Shown one piece after another: positions 43,790 to 53,433 of a stretch of 64,000 nt of DNA. A program made the position numbers and the translations under genes. The notes under the pieces are model-generated. The model did not search any database, was not told the DNA's origin, and saw nothing but the letters and a program-made list of their open reading frames with translations. The stretch comes from Stappia sp. (lineage in GTDB: Bacteria > Pseudomonadota > Alphaproteobacteria > Rhizobiales > Stappiaceae): positions 113,517 to 177,516 of the forward strand of contig PBLF01000017.1 in assembly GCA_002722295.1 (NCBI GenBank), written 5' to 3'. The stretch's first letter is position 1. Each line of letters starts with the position of its first letter.

Positions 43790-44386
43790 TCAGCGGGCCT
43801 GGCCGTGGTACTCCGCGTTCGGGCGCATGTCTGTTGCGGCGGCGACCCGGTTCGTCATGTTGAAGAACGCGGCGACGGAGGCAATGTCCCAGATGTCGCG
43901 GTCCGAGAACCCGGCATCGCGCAGGCCCTGGCGGTCTCCTTCCAGGATTTCGTGCGGCCGTTCCGTCAGTTTCACGGCGAAATCGAGCATGGCACGCTGG
44001 CGTGGCGAAAGATCGGCGACGCGGTAGTTCATGACCATGAGTTCCCCGAGTTCAGGGTCCCCGGAGAGCTGGCGCACCGCCGCGCCGTGGGCGGTCAGGC
44101 AGTAGAAGCAGCGGTTCACGGACGAGACCGCGACGGCGATCATCTCGCGCTCGAGCTTCGACAGTCCGCTGTCGGCCAGCATGAGGTCATTGTACATGCC
44201 GGTGAAAGCGTTCAGCTTTTCCTCGTTGAAGGCGTAGGCGGCCAGCACGTTGGGAACCATGCCGAGCTTTTCCCGGCACTTTTCAAAATACGCCTCGGTG
44301 CGTTCGGACAGGGGTGTTTCCTGATCCAGCTTCAGCGCGACAACCCCTTCGGGAACGCCGGAACCTGCGGTTGCGCGGTCATTCAT
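43790..44386 (-). CDS. AhpD/carboxymuconolactone decarboxylase-like peroxidase-related protein
   Basis: A 198-residue AhpD-like protein. The redox motif is C93-F-Y-C96-L-T-A-H100, giving the CxxC and His relay of alkylhydroperoxidase AhpD, within LSKLEREMIAVAVSSVNRCFYC. The C-terminal LDFAVKLTERP and DIASVAAFFNMTNRVAA segments match the peroxidase-related enzyme family. It may reduce hydroperoxides with a dithiol donor. The start at 44386 is set by AGGAGGAAAT just upstream. It lies near ohr, ohrR and msrQ, giving a loose oxidative-defence group, though separated by argC and leuD. Confidence 0.88.
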   Translation of the reverse strand: MNDRATAGSGVPEGVVALKLDQETPLSERTEAYFEKCREKLGMVPNVLAAYAFNEEKLNAFTGMYNDLMLADSGLSKLEREMIAVAVSSVNRCFYCLTAHGAAVRQLSGDPELGELMVMNYRVADLSPRQRAMLDFAVKLTERPHEILEGDRQGLRDAGFSDRDIWDIASVAAFFNMTNRVAAATDMRPNAEYHGQAR

Positions 44387-44600
44387 GCCGATTTCCTCCT
44401 GCATTTTTCACGATCCGCCATGGCGTCGCGTTCACGGTTCATTCGCGAACACCTGCATGGCTGGTCATTTCTTCTTCAATCATATCGTCCTAGCATGGTG
44501 GCGACCGTTCGGTTCCGACACCCCGGATCCGCGCCGGTTGCACGCAAGAACCACAGGAGTGCCGGACCGGCCCTCACCGGTCCTGGCAGGCGAGGGAACA

Positions 44601-47600
44601 ATGCCCGAAGCACGAGAGCAAGCGAAAACCCGGCTGATCCAGGCGGTGGCGGACGGACTCGAACCGGACGTCGGCGCATTCGCGCGGGATGTCTTTGCGC
44701 GCGGCGCGGCCGAAGACCTGGTCGGCTACACGGCCGCGGACCTGGCCGCCATTGCCGGAGAGGCCTGGTCGCAGCTGTCCTCCCACGAGCCGGGCAGCCA
44801 TCGCATCCACGTCTACAATCCGGCCGCCACCGGCGAGGGAAGCCGGGTGGGCGATGTCACCGTTGTCGAGATCCTGAACGACAACATGCCGTTCCTGGTC
44901 GACTCGGTCATGGCGGAATTGCAGGCAAGCGGCTGCGAGGCGCGTCTCGTCCTTCATCCCATCCTCACGGTGGAGCGTGATGACAAGGGGAAGCTCATCG
45001 CCTGCCATGGCACGGGCAAGTCCGGCGTCGAGGGGGCCAGGCGCGAGAGCCTGATCCACATTCACGTGGCGCGGATCGACGCCGACATCGAGCGCAGCCA
45101 GCTCCGCGAGCGCCTTGAGCTGGTGATGGCGGACGTCGGGTCCGCCGTGCGCGACTGGGGCGCGATGCGCGAGCGCCTGGGAACGGCGATCGGCACCTAC
45201 AAGGACACGCCGCCCCCCGTGCCGGTCGACGAACTCGCGGAGGCGGTCCAGTTCCTGGAATGGATCGAGGCGGACAACTTCATCCTTCTCGGGATGCGGG
45301 AGTACTACTTCGAGGGCGGCGTCGCGACGGGCGAGCTTTCCCACCGCAAGGGCACGGGGCTCGGTATCCTCGCCGACCCCGAGGTGCGGGTGTTGCGGCG
45401 TGGATCCGAGTTCGTGGTCATCACGCCGGAAATCCGCGACTTCCTGATGAAGCCGGAGCCGCTGATCGTCTCCAAGGCGAACGTGAAGAGCCGTGTTCAC
45501 CGGCGGGTCCACATGGACTACGTCGGCATCAAGCTCTTTGACGAGGAAGGGGAACTGGCGGGTGAGCTGCGCGTCGTGGGCCTGTTCACCGCGACGGCCT
45601 ACACCCTGTCGAGCGAGCACATTCCGTTCCTGCGGCGCAAGGTTGCCTCCGTCGTCGAGCGCGCCGGCTACGACCCCGACAGCCACTCCGGGCGTGCGTT
45701 GCTCAACGTGATGGAGAGCTACCCGCGCGACGAACTGTTCCAGATCGAGCCGTCGCTGCTCTACGAGTTCGCCATGGCGATCCTGCAGCTCGACGAGCGC
45801 CCGAGGGTGCGCGTGCTGGCGCGCCGGGACAAGTTCGACCGCTTCGTGTCGATCCTGTGCTATGTGCCGCGCGACCGTTACACCACCGAGGTGCGCCTGC
45901 GTATCGGCGCCTATCTCGCCGAGGTTTTCGACGGGCGCCTGTCCGCCTGGTACGTGGCCTATCCGGAAGGCCCTCTCGCGCGCGTCCACTTCATCATCGG
46001 CCGTGATCAGGGCGAAACACCCGATCCCGCGCAGGAGATCCTGGAGCAGGCCGTCGCGGGCATCGTGCGCACCTGGGCGGACGGCTTCCGCGAGGCGCTC
46101 CGGGTCGCCTACGGGGGCAACAAGGCGCTGGAGGTGGCGACGCGCTATGCGGATGCCTTCCAGGCCGGTTACCGGGAGGTCTATGACGCGGATGCGGCTC
46201 TTGCCGACATCCGGATCGTCGAGACCCTGAGCGAGACGGCCAACACGGCGCTCAGCTTCGCGCATCGCGAGCAGGATCCGGCCAACAGGCTCGGCCTCAA
46301 GGTCTATCACCACCTGCGGCCGATCCCGCTGTCCGCGCGCGTGCCGATCCTGGAGAACATGGGCTTCCGCGTCATCAACGAGCGGACCTACCGGATCACG
46401 CCGGTCGACCGCCCGCTTGCCTATCTGCACGACATCACCATCGAGCCGACCGGCGGCGAGGAAATAGAGCTCACCGACGATCTCAAGGCACGCCTCGAGG
46501 CACTTTCACTGGCCATCTGGCGCGGCGATGCGGAGTCCGACGGCTACAATGCCCTGGCGATCAACGCGGGTCTTGCCTGGCGTGACATCGCCATGCTGCG
46601 GGCGCTGTCCAAGTATCTCCGCCAGGCGGGCATCCGCTTCTCCGAGGACTACATGTGGCGCACGCTGAACCGCTACCATGAGGTGGCGGCGCGGCTGGTG
46701 GAACTGTTCCACCTGCGCTTCAATCCGGATCTGGAGGGGAACGATCGCTCGCTCGGCGCCGCGCGCGTGGAAAGCGACCTCGCCACGAGCCTCGACAAGG
46801 TCGAGAGCCTTGACGACGACCGGATCCTGCGGGGCTTCGGCGACGTTATCGAGGCGATGCTGCGGACGAACTTCTTCCAGCTCGACGCGCACGGAAAACC
46901 GAAGCAGACGTTCGCCTTCAAGTTCGATTCCCAGCGCATCGAGGAACTGCCGCGTCCGCGTCCGTTCCGCGAGATCTTCGTCTACAGCCCGCTGGTCGAG
47001 GGCGTGCACCTGCGTTTCGGCAAGGTGGCGCGCGGCGGTCTGCGCTGGTCCGATCGCGCCCAGGACTTCCGCACCGAGGTGCTGGGTCTCGTCAAGGCGC
47101 AGCAGGTGAAGAACGCCGTGATCGTGCCCGTCGGCGCCAAGGGCGGCTTCCTGCCCAAGGCGCTGCCGGCAGGCGGCAGCCGCGACGAGATCTTTGCGGA
47201 AGGCACCAAGGCCTACAAGATCTTCGTCTCCTCGCTGCTCGACGTGACCGACAACCTCTCCGGCGACAAGGTGTGGCCGCCGGAGCGCGTCGTGCGCCAT
47301 GACGAGGACGACCCGTATCTGGTCGTCGCCGCCGACAAGGGTACGGCGACCTTCTCCGACACGGCGAACGCCATCTCCGAAAGCCGCAACTTCTGGCTCG
47401 GCGATGCCTTCGCCTCGGGCGGTTCGGCGGGGTACGACCACAAGAAGATGGGCATCACGGCCCGGGGCGCGTGGGAGGCCGTGAAGCGGCATTTCCGCGA
47501 GATGAACCGGGATATCCAGAGCGAGCCCTTCACCGTTGCCGGTGTCGGCGACATGTCCGGCGACGTGTTCGGAAACGGAATGCTGCTGTCGAAGGCGATC

Positions 47601-49397
47601 CGTCTGGTCGCGGCCTTCGATCACCGGGACATCTTCCTCGACCCGGACCCCGATCCGGAGGCGACATGGGCGGAGCGCAAGCGCGTCTTCGATCTGGGCC
47701 GCTCGTCCTGGAACGACTATGACGCCAGCCTGATTTCGGAGGGCGGCGGCATCTTCTCGCGCCAGTCGAAATCGATCCCGTTGTCGCCGCGCCTGCAGGA
47801 CCTGCTGTCCATCGCCAAGCCCAAGGCGACGCCGCAGGAGGTGATGAACGCGATCCTGAAGATGCAGGTCGACCTTCTCTGGTTCGGCGGCATCGGCACC
47901 TATGTGCGCGCGACAAGCGAAAGCGACGCGGACGCCGGAGACTGCGCCAACGACGCGATCCGCGTCACGGCCAGGGAACTCGGCGCCAAGGTGGTGGGCG
48001 AGGGCGCGAACCTCGGCATGACCCAGCTTGCGCGCATCGAGTTCAACCGTTGTGGCGGGCGCAGCAACTCCGATGCGATCGACAACTCCGCCGGCGTGAA
48101 CTCGTCGGACATGGAGGTGAACATCAAGATCGCGCTGGGCGCGGCGGTGCGCGGCAACCGGCTGAGCGTTGCCGACCGCAATGTCCTTCTGGCGGAGATG
48201 ACGGACGAGGTCGCGGGGCTCGTGCTTCGCAACAACTACCTGCAGACGCTGGCGATCAGCCTGTCGGAAAGCCGGGGCATGGAGGACTTTGGCTACCAGC
48301 GGCGGATGATGCGCCGGCTTGAGCAGGAAGGCCTGCTCGACCGGGTGGTTGAGCAGCTTCCCGACGAGGCCGCGCTCGACGAGCTGGCGGCGGCGGAAAG
48401 CGGGCTGACGCGCGCGGAGATCGGCGTGCTGCTTGCCTACGCGAAGATCACGCTGTTCGACCGGCTGCTTGCCAGTGCGGTTCCCGACGACGCGTATCTG
48501 GCCCGCGAGCTGTTCCGCTATTTCCCGCCGCAGATGCAGGAAACCTACGCGGACGAGATCCGTGGCCACAGGCTGCGCCGCGAGATCATCGCCACCATGC
48601 TCGCCAACTCGATGATCAACCGGGGTGGGCCGACCTTCCCGACGCGTATCGTCGACCAGACGGGTGCGGATCCGGTGCATGTGGCCCAGGCTTTCGCGGC
48701 CGTGCGCGATGCCTACGGGCTCACCGCGCTCAACGGAGAGATCGACGCGCTGGACACGCGTATTGATGGCGCCCTGCAGATCGACCTCTACAAGGCGGTG
48801 CAGGATCTCGTGCTGGAGCAGACGGTCTGGTTCCTGCGCAACGTCGACTTCGACGCCGGACTGGAAAGCGTTGTGACCCGCTTCCGGGAAGGCATCGACG
48901 GCCTGTCGCCGAGCATCGTCTCGGCCGTGGCGGACGCGGCCCGGGCGGAAATCGAGGGTGAGCAGCAACGGCTTGCGGCCGCCGGGGTTCCCGACCCGCT
49001 TGCCGCGCGCATCGCCCGGCTGCCGGTGGAAACGGAAATCCCGGACATCATCCTCATCGCCGAGCGCAGCGGGCGCAAGCTCGATGAAGTGGCCGAGGTC
49101 TTCTTCAAGGTCGCCGGGCACTTCCGCCTCGGCGTCATGGAAGCCAAGGCGCGCGAGTTGCGCATCACCGACTACTACGACGGGCTTGCGCTCGACCGGG
49201 CCAAGGCGACGCTGGATCTTGCACACCGCGAGGTCACCATCGACGCGCTCTCCTCGGGTGGCTTCGAGACCTGGCTCGATGCCAACGAGGCCCGGGTGGG
49301 GCGCACCGCGCGTGCCGCCGGCGAGATCATCGAGGGCGACCTGTCGGTGTCCAAGTTCTCGGTGGCGGCGGGGCTTCTTGCCGAGCTCGCGCGATGA
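44601..49397 (+). CDS. NAD-specific glutamate dehydrogenase, 180-kDa class
   Basis: A 1598-residue enzyme converting glutamate to 2-oxoglutarate and ammonia with NAD+, mainly catabolic. The first 700 residues hold ACT-like regulatory domains. The catalytic region contains GGLRWSDRAQDFRTEVLGLVKAQQVKNAVIVPVGAKGGF with the catalytic Lys near 847, then ADKGTATFSDTAN, DMSGDVFGNGML and the NAD-domain EGANLGMTQLARIEF. A long C-terminal helical domain completes the length typical of this class (about 1600). GAGGGAACA leads into the ATG at 44601. The 214 bases upstream show no clear promoter. The next gene overlaps its stop by four bases. Long opposite-strand frames are shadows. Confidence 0.96.
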   Translation: MPEAREQAKTRLIQAVADGLEPDVGAFARDVFARGAAEDLVGYTAADLAAIAGEAWSQLSSHEPGSHRIHVYNPAATGEGSRVGDVTVVEILNDNMPFLVDSVMAELQASGCEARLVLHPILTVERDDKGKLIACHGTGKSGVEGARRESLIHIHVARIDADIERSQLRERLELVMADVGSAVRDWGAMRERLGTAIGTYKDTPPPVPVDELAEAVQFLEWIEADNFILLGMREYYFEGGVATGELSHRKGTGLGILADPEVRVLRRGSEFVVITPEIRDFLMKPEPLIVSKANVKSRVHRRVHMDYVGIKLFDEEGELAGELRVVGLFTATAYTLSSEHIPFLRRKVASVVERAGYDPDSHSGRALLNVMESYPRDELFQIEPSLLYEFAMAILQLDERPRVRVLARRDKFDRFVSILCYVPRDRYTTEVRLRIGAYLAEVFDGRLSAWYVAYPEGPLARVHFIIGRDQGETPDPAQEILEQAVAGIVRTWADGFREALRVAYGGNKALEVATRYADAFQAGYREVYDADAALADIRIVETLSETANTALSFAHREQDPANRLGLKVYHHLRPIPLSARVPILENMGFRVINERTYRITPVDRPLAYLHDITIEPTGGEEIELTDDLKARLEALSLAIWRGDAESDGYNALAINAGLAWRDIAMLRALSKYLRQAGIRFSEDYMWRTLNRYHEVAARLVELFHLRFNPDLEGNDRSLGAARVESDLATSLDKVESLDDDRILRGFGDVIEAMLRTNFFQLDAHGKPKQTFAFKFDSQRIEELPRPRPFREIFVYSPLVEGVHLRFGKVARGGLRWSDRAQDFRTEVLGLVKAQQVKNAVIVPVGAKGGFLPKALPAGGSRDEIFAEGTKAYKIFVSSLLDVTDNLSGDKVWPPERVVRHDEDDPYLVVAADKGTATFSDTANAISESRNFWLGDAFASGGSAGYDHKKMGITARGAWEAVKRHFREMNRDIQSEPFTVAGVGDMSGDVFGNGMLLSKAIRLVAAFDHRDIFLDPDPDPEATWAERKRVFDLGRSSWNDYDASLISEGGGIFSRQSKSIPLSPRLQDLLSIAKPKATPQEVMNAILKMQVDLLWFGGIGTYVRATSESDADAGDCANDAIRVTARELGAKVVGEGANLGMTQLARIEFNRCGGRSNSDAIDNSAGVNSSDMEVNIKIALGAAVRGNRLSVADRNVLLAEMTDEVAGLVLRNNYLQTLAISLSESRGMEDFGYQRRMMRRLEQEGLLDRVVEQLPDEAALDELAAAESGLTRAEIGVLLAYAKITLFDRLLASAVPDDAYLARELFRYFPPQMQETYADEIRGHRLRREIIATMLANSMINRGGPTFPTRIVDQTGADPVHVAQAFAAVRDAYGLTALNGEIDALDTRIDGALQIDLYKAVQDLVLEQTVWFLRNVDFDAGLESVVTRFREGIDGLSPSIVSAVADAARAEIEGEQQRLAAAGVPDPLAARIARLPVETEIPDIILIAERSGRKLDEVAEVFFKVAGHFRLGVMEAKARELRITDYYDGLALDRAKATLDLAHREVTIDALSSGGFETWLDANEARVGRTARAAGEIIEGDLSVSKFSVAAGLLAELAR

Positions 49398-50881
49398 GGG
49401 AACCGCAGCGCGGGGAGGGGGATGCCTCCTCCCCGGATGCGGGTGAGGGACCGATCCGCGCCGGTGTCGGACTTGAGCCCCTTGCCGGCGGCGGCGCGGC
49501 GCTTCACCCCGGCCAGGTGCCGGACGAAGGGGCCGGTCGCCGGGCGATCTGGAGCTGGCTCTTCTTCGACTGGGCCGCTCAGCCGTTCTTCACGCTGGTC
49601 ACGACCTTCGTGTTCGCGCCCTATTTCGCCTCGGCGGTCGCTTCGACGCCGGCGCAGGGGCAGGCCCTTTGGGGCTATGCGACCGCGGCGGCCGGGCTGG
49701 CGATCGCCGTGCTGGCGCCGGTGCTCGGGGCGATTGCCGATCGGACCGGGGCGCGAAAGCCTTGGATCCTGGCGTTCTCGCTGCCTTTCCTTGCCGGAGC
49801 CTGGATGCTCGACGCGGCGGTTCCGGGGGGCGAATATTCGCTCTGGATCGCGCTTTGCGGCTTTGCGATGGCAACGCTCGGCGTGGAGTTCGCGACGGTG
49901 TTCACCAACGCGATGATGCCCGATCTCGTGCCGCGCCGGAAACTCGGGCGGCTGTCGGGAAGCGGGTGGGCGGTCGGCTATCTCGGCGGTCTTCTCTCGC
50001 TGGTGCTCGTGCTCGGCCTCATGGCCGCGAACCCGGAGACCGGCCGCACGCTGCTGGGGCTCGAGCCGGTGTTCGGCCTGGATGCGGCCACGCGCGCCGG
50101 CGACCGGGCCTCGGGACCGTTCTCCGCCATCTGGTATCTGGTCTTCGTGCTGCCGCTGTTTCTCTTCGTGCCGGACGTGCCTCGCCGCGCCGTTTCGTTT
50201 GCGCATGCCGCGCGCGACGGGCTCCGCGATCTGGCGAACACGCTGCGCGAGGCGCGCGCCAGCCGGGGCGTGGCGGTCTTTCTGATCGCCAACATGATCT
50301 ACAAGGACGGGTTGGTGGCCCTTTTCGCCTTCGGCGGCATCTATGCCGCAGGCGTTCTCGGCTGGTCGAGCCTCGAGATCGGCACCTTCGGCATCCTGCT
50401 GACGATCACCGGAACGCTCGGCGCGTTCATCGGCGGGCGGCTGGACGACCGGCTGGGACCGAAACGGGTGATCGCGGGCGCGCTGGTGGTCCTGATCATT
50501 TGCGGCCTCGGCCTGGTCTCCGTCGATCGGGATACGGTGTTCTTCGTGATCGAGACCGATCCGGCGACGCCGGGAGCGGGGCTGTTCTCCAGCCTTCCGG
50601 AAAAGGTGTTCCTGGTGCTCGGCGGGGTTCTGGGCGCGGCGGCCGGTCCGCTTCAGGCGGCCTCGCGCACGCTTCTCGTTCACGTGGCGCCGCCGGCCGC
50701 GCTTACCCGTTACTTCGGCCTGTTCGCCCTGTCGGGCAAGGTGACGAGCTTTATGGCGCCCGCGCTGGTCGGCGTCGTCACGGCGGTAACGGCCAGCCAG
50801 GCCGCCGGAATGGCGGTGATCCTCGTCTTCTTCGCGGTCGGCCTTGTCCTGCTGCTGCAGGTCTCCGACGCACGCGGCTGA
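49394..50881 (+). CDS. MFS transporter, UMF1/Vps-related family
   Basis: A 495-residue permease with about 12 transmembrane helices after a 50-residue hydrophilic N-terminus. Family hallmarks are WSWLFFDWAAQPFFTLVTTFVFAPYF at helix 1, AIADRTGARKPW after helix 3 and the FGLFALSGKVTSFMAPAL segment near the end. This is the UMF1 family of the major facilitator superfamily, related to yeast Atg22; some members have been linked to amino-acid efflux, but the substrate here is unknown. The ATGA overlap with the glutamate dehydrogenase gene means translational coupling, which may hint at amino-acid transport. Confidence 0.87.
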   Translation: MREPQRGEGDASSPDAGEGPIRAGVGLEPLAGGGAALHPGQVPDEGAGRRAIWSWLFFDWAAQPFFTLVTTFVFAPYFASAVASTPAQGQALWGYATAAAGLAIAVLAPVLGAIADRTGARKPWILAFSLPFLAGAWMLDAAVPGGEYSLWIALCGFAMATLGVEFATVFTNAMMPDLVPRRKLGRLSGSGWAVGYLGGLLSLVLVLGLMAANPETGRTLLGLEPVFGLDAATRAGDRASGPFSAIWYLVFVLPLFLFVPDVPRRAVSFAHAARDGLRDLANTLREARASRGVAVFLIANMIYKDGLVALFAFGGIYAAGVLGWSSLEIGTFGILLTITGTLGAFIGGRLDDRLGPKRVIAGALVVLIICGLGLVSVDRDTVFFVIETDPATPGAGLFSSLPEKVFLVLGGVLGAAAGPLQAASRTLLVHVAPPAALTRYFGLFALSGKVTSFMAPALVGVVTAVTASQAAGMAVILVFFAVGLVLLLQVSDARG

Positions 50882-50911
50882 CACGAAGGCCTGGCTTTGC
50901 CGGAATATGAA

Positions 50912-50942
50912 AAAGGGCCGGGAGGTGATCTCCCGGCCCTTT
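50912..50942. terminator. Bidirectional terminator between the MFS gene and typA
   Basis: AAAGGGCCGGGAG (50912-50924) pairs perfectly with CTCCCGGCCCTTT (50930-50942) around a five-base loop. It lies between convergent genes, about 30 bases from each stop. Confidence 0.95.
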
Positions 50943-50974
50943 CCTGTTGCTCATGCCGATGCTCGAGGCGCCGG

Positions 50975-52795
50975 TCAGGACTGCTTGTTCGCCGCGCGCT
51001 CGGCGCGCTTGCGGTCATGCGGATCCAGCAGCGCCTTGCGCAGGCGGATGTTCTTCGGCGTGACTTCCACCAGTTCGTCGTCGTTGATGTAGGAGAGCGC
51101 GGCCTCCAGCGACAGACGGATCGGCGGGGTCAGGCGAACGGTCTCGTCCTTGCCTGCGGCGCGCACGTTGGTGAGCTGCTTGCCCTTGAGAACGTTGACC
51201 TCGAGGTCATTGCCGCGCATGTGCTCGCCGATCAGCATGCCCTTGTACACCTTGACGCCCGGATCGATGAGCATGGGGCCACGGTCTTCCAGGTTGAAGA
51301 GCGCGTAGGCCACCGACTCGCCGTCGCCGTTGGAGATCAGGACGCCAGTGTGACGGCCGGGGATCTCGCCCTTGTGCGGGGCGTAGGCATGGAACAGGCG
51401 GTTGAAGATCGCCGTGCCGCGCGTGTCCGACAGGAGCTCCGACTGATAGCCGATCAGGCCGCGCGTCGGGGCATGGAACACCAGCCGGGTGCGGCCGGCG
51501 CCGGACGGACGCATCTCGAGGAGGTCGGCCTTCCGCTCGGAGAGCTTCTGCACGACGATGCCCGAGTGCTCCTCGTCCACGTCGATGATGACTTCCTCGA
51601 TCGGCTCGAGACGCTCGCCGTTCTCGCCGGTCTGGAAGACCACGCGCGGACGTCCGACGCAAAGCTCGAAGCCCTCGCGGCGCATGTTCTCGATGAGGAT
51701 GGCGAGCTGAAGCTCGCCACGACCGGCGACGATGAAGGCATCGGCGTCTTCCGCATCCTCGATCTTGAGCGCGACGTTGCCTTCGGCCTCGTCCATCAGG
51801 CGCTTGCGGATGACGCGGGACTGGACCTTGTCGCCCTCGGTTCCGGCAAGCGGCCCGTCGTTGACGCGGAAGGTCATGGAGAGCGTCGGAGGGTCGATCG
51901 GCTGGGCCTCGATCGGCCCGGCAACCTCGGGAGCGCAGATCGTGTCGGAAACCGTTGCCTCGGACAGGCCCGCCAGCGAGACGATATCGCCCGCCTCGCC
52001 CTTCTCGATCGGCTGGCGCTCGAGGCCGCGGAACGCCAGCACCTTGGAGATGCGGCCGGTCTCGACGACCTTGCCGTCACGCGACAGCGCCTTCACGGCC
52101 ATGTTGGGGAGCGCCTCGCCCGAGACGATGCGTCCCGTGAGAATGCGGCCCAGGAACGGGTTCGACTGCACCGTGGTCGCGAGCATCCGGAACGCGCCCT
52201 CTTCGGCGACGGGCGGGTTGACGTGGGTGCGCACCAGGTCGAAGAGCGGATCCATCGAATCCTGCGGGCCCGAGGGGTCCGTCGCCATCCAGCCCTGCTT
52301 GGCCGAACCGTAGAGGACCGGGAAGTCGAGCTGGTCCTCATCGGCGTCGAGCGCGGCGAAGAGGTCGAACACCTCATCGAGCACTTCCTCTGCGCGCTGG
52401 TCGGGCTTGTCGATCTTGTTGATCGCCACGATCGGGCGCAGGCCGAGCTTCAGGGCCTTGCCAAGCACGAACTTGGTCTGCGGCATCGGACCCTCGGCGG
52501 CATCGACCAGAAGCACGACGCCGTCGACCATGTGCAGGATGCGCTCCACCTCGCCGCCGAAGTCGGCGTGGCCGGGCGTGTCGACGATGTTGATGCGCGT
52601 GTCGCCATGGGTGAGCGAGGTCACTTTCGCGAGAATGGTAATGCCGCGCTCACGCTCCAGATCGTTGGAGTCCATCATGCGCTCTTCCGTACGCTGATTG
52701 TCGCGGAAGGAGCCGGACTGCTTCAAGAGCACGTCAATCAGGGTCGTCTTGCCATGATCGACGTGCGCGATGATGGCGATGTTGCGCAAATCCAT
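50975..52795 (-). CDS. typA: Translational GTPase TypA/BipA
   Basis: A 606-residue ribosome-associated GTPase involved in 50S assembly and stress or cold adaptation. G1 is AHVDHGKTT (residues 10-18), the switch I motif is ERERGITI, G3 is [12 protein letters not shown] and G4 is NKIDKP. Domains II, III, V and the BipA-specific C-terminal domain ([46 protein letters not shown]) are complete. The start at 52795 is the conserved [11 protein letters not shown]; the frame upstream to 52876 is not coding. The gene is single, divergent from the marR gene. Confidence 0.97.
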   Translation of the reverse strand: MDLRNIAIIAHVDHGKTTLIDVLLKQSGSFRDNQRTEERMMDSNDLERERGITILAKVTSLTHGDTRINIVDTPGHADFGGEVERILHMVDGVVLLVDAAEGPMPQTKFVLGKALKLGLRPIVAINKIDKPDQRAEEVLDEVFDLFAALDADEDQLDFPVLYGSAKQGWMATDPSGPQDSMDPLFDLVRTHVNPPVAEEGAFRMLATTVQSNPFLGRILTGRIVSGEALPNMAVKALSRDGKVVETGRISKVLAFRGLERQPIEKGEAGDIVSLAGLSEATVSDTICAPEVAGPIEAQPIDPPTLSMTFRVNDGPLAGTEGDKVQSRVIRKRLMDEAEGNVALKIEDAEDADAFIVAGRGELQLAILIENMRREGFELCVGRPRVVFQTGENGERLEPIEEVIIDVDEEHSGIVVQKLSERKADLLEMRPSGAGRTRLVFHAPTRGLIGYQSELLSDTRGTAIFNRLFHAYAPHKGEIPGRHTGVLISNGDGESVAYALFNLEDRGPMLIDPGVKVYKGMLIGEHMRGNDLEVNVLKGKQLTNVRAAGKDETVRLTPPIRLSLEAALSYINDDELVEVTPKNIRLRKALLDPHDRKRAERAANKQS

Positions 52796-52916
52796 GTGGT
52801 GAGTGCTCCAAAAACAGTTGCCGCGGGTGCTTGGACCCGCGGCTTTTCGCGGCCTTCTATAAACCGGGGGGCGCACTCTTGCAATGCAGCATTGCCGTTG
52901 CGGACCCGCGTGCGCC

Positions 52917-52967
52917 TTGACACGGGCCCGCGCGCCGCCTAGATGATAAGGAACCCATAAAATATGG
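52917..52967 (+). promoter_or_regulatory. Candidate promoter and operator of the marR-MFS operon
   Basis: TTGACA (52917-52922) and TAGATG (52940-52945) are 17 bases apart. Just downstream, CCATA-AAA-TATGG (52955-52967) is an inverted repeat ending seven bases before the marR start, a natural place for an autoregulatory MarR operator. Its TATGG arm is echoed by TTATGG over the start codon. Confidence 0.5.
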
Positions 52968-52974
52968 ATGACTT

Positions 52975-53433
52975 ATGGATCCGGACATCCTCTCGCGCCC
53001 GGTCGGTTTTCTTGTCGGCGATATCGCGCGCTTGCTGCGACGCCGTTTCGAAAGGGCCCTCGCCCAGACCGACACCGGCCTGACGGCATCGGAGGCGCGG
53101 ACGCTTGCCTTCATCGAGCATTATCCGCACTTCCGCCAGGGCGCGCTTGCGGAGCGTCTGGGTGTCGAGCCGATGACGTTGAGCGGTGTTCTGGATCGGT
53201 TGGAGGCCGCCGGCTATGTGGAGCGGCGGCCCGATCCCGGCGACCGCCGGGCCAAATGCGTGGTCCTCACCGATGCCGCGCAGGGAGTACTTGAACGCAT
53301 CCACGAGGTTGCGATCGGCATTCGCGCCGCTGCTCTCGACGGCATGAGCGATGAGGAAGGCAAGCTTGCCTACGCATTGCTTGCCCGGATCCACGACAAC
53401 CTTTCCTCAGTTTCGGAACCCGAGCGCAAATGA
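52975..53433 (+). CDS. MarR family transcriptional regulator
   Basis: A 152-residue winged-helix protein. The dimerisation helices flank the DNA-binding part: LTASEARTLAFIEHYPHFRQGALAERLGVEPMTLSGVLDRLEAAGYVERRPDPGDRRAKCVVLTD, with D-x-R-R in the wing. It overlaps the downstream efflux gene by four bases (ATGA), so it is very likely a local repressor of that pump, relieved by a small effector. No conserved Cys sensor as in OhrR is present; the single Cys lies in the wing region. The ligand is unknown. Confidence 0.9.
   Translation: MDPDILSRPVGFLVGDIARLLRRRFERALAQTDTGLTASEARTLAFIEHYPHFRQGALAERLGVEPMTLSGVLDRLEAAGYVERRPDPGDRRAKCVVLTDAAQGVLERIHEVAIGIRAAALDGMSDEEGKLAYALLARIHDNLSSVSEPERK

Noticed and set aside
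46506..49226. A 906-codon minus-strand frame opposite the glutamate dehydrogenase gene
   Set aside because: Same reason: it mirrors the codon pattern of the real gene and contains no recognisable domain. The frame at 44574-46430 is likewise a shadow.
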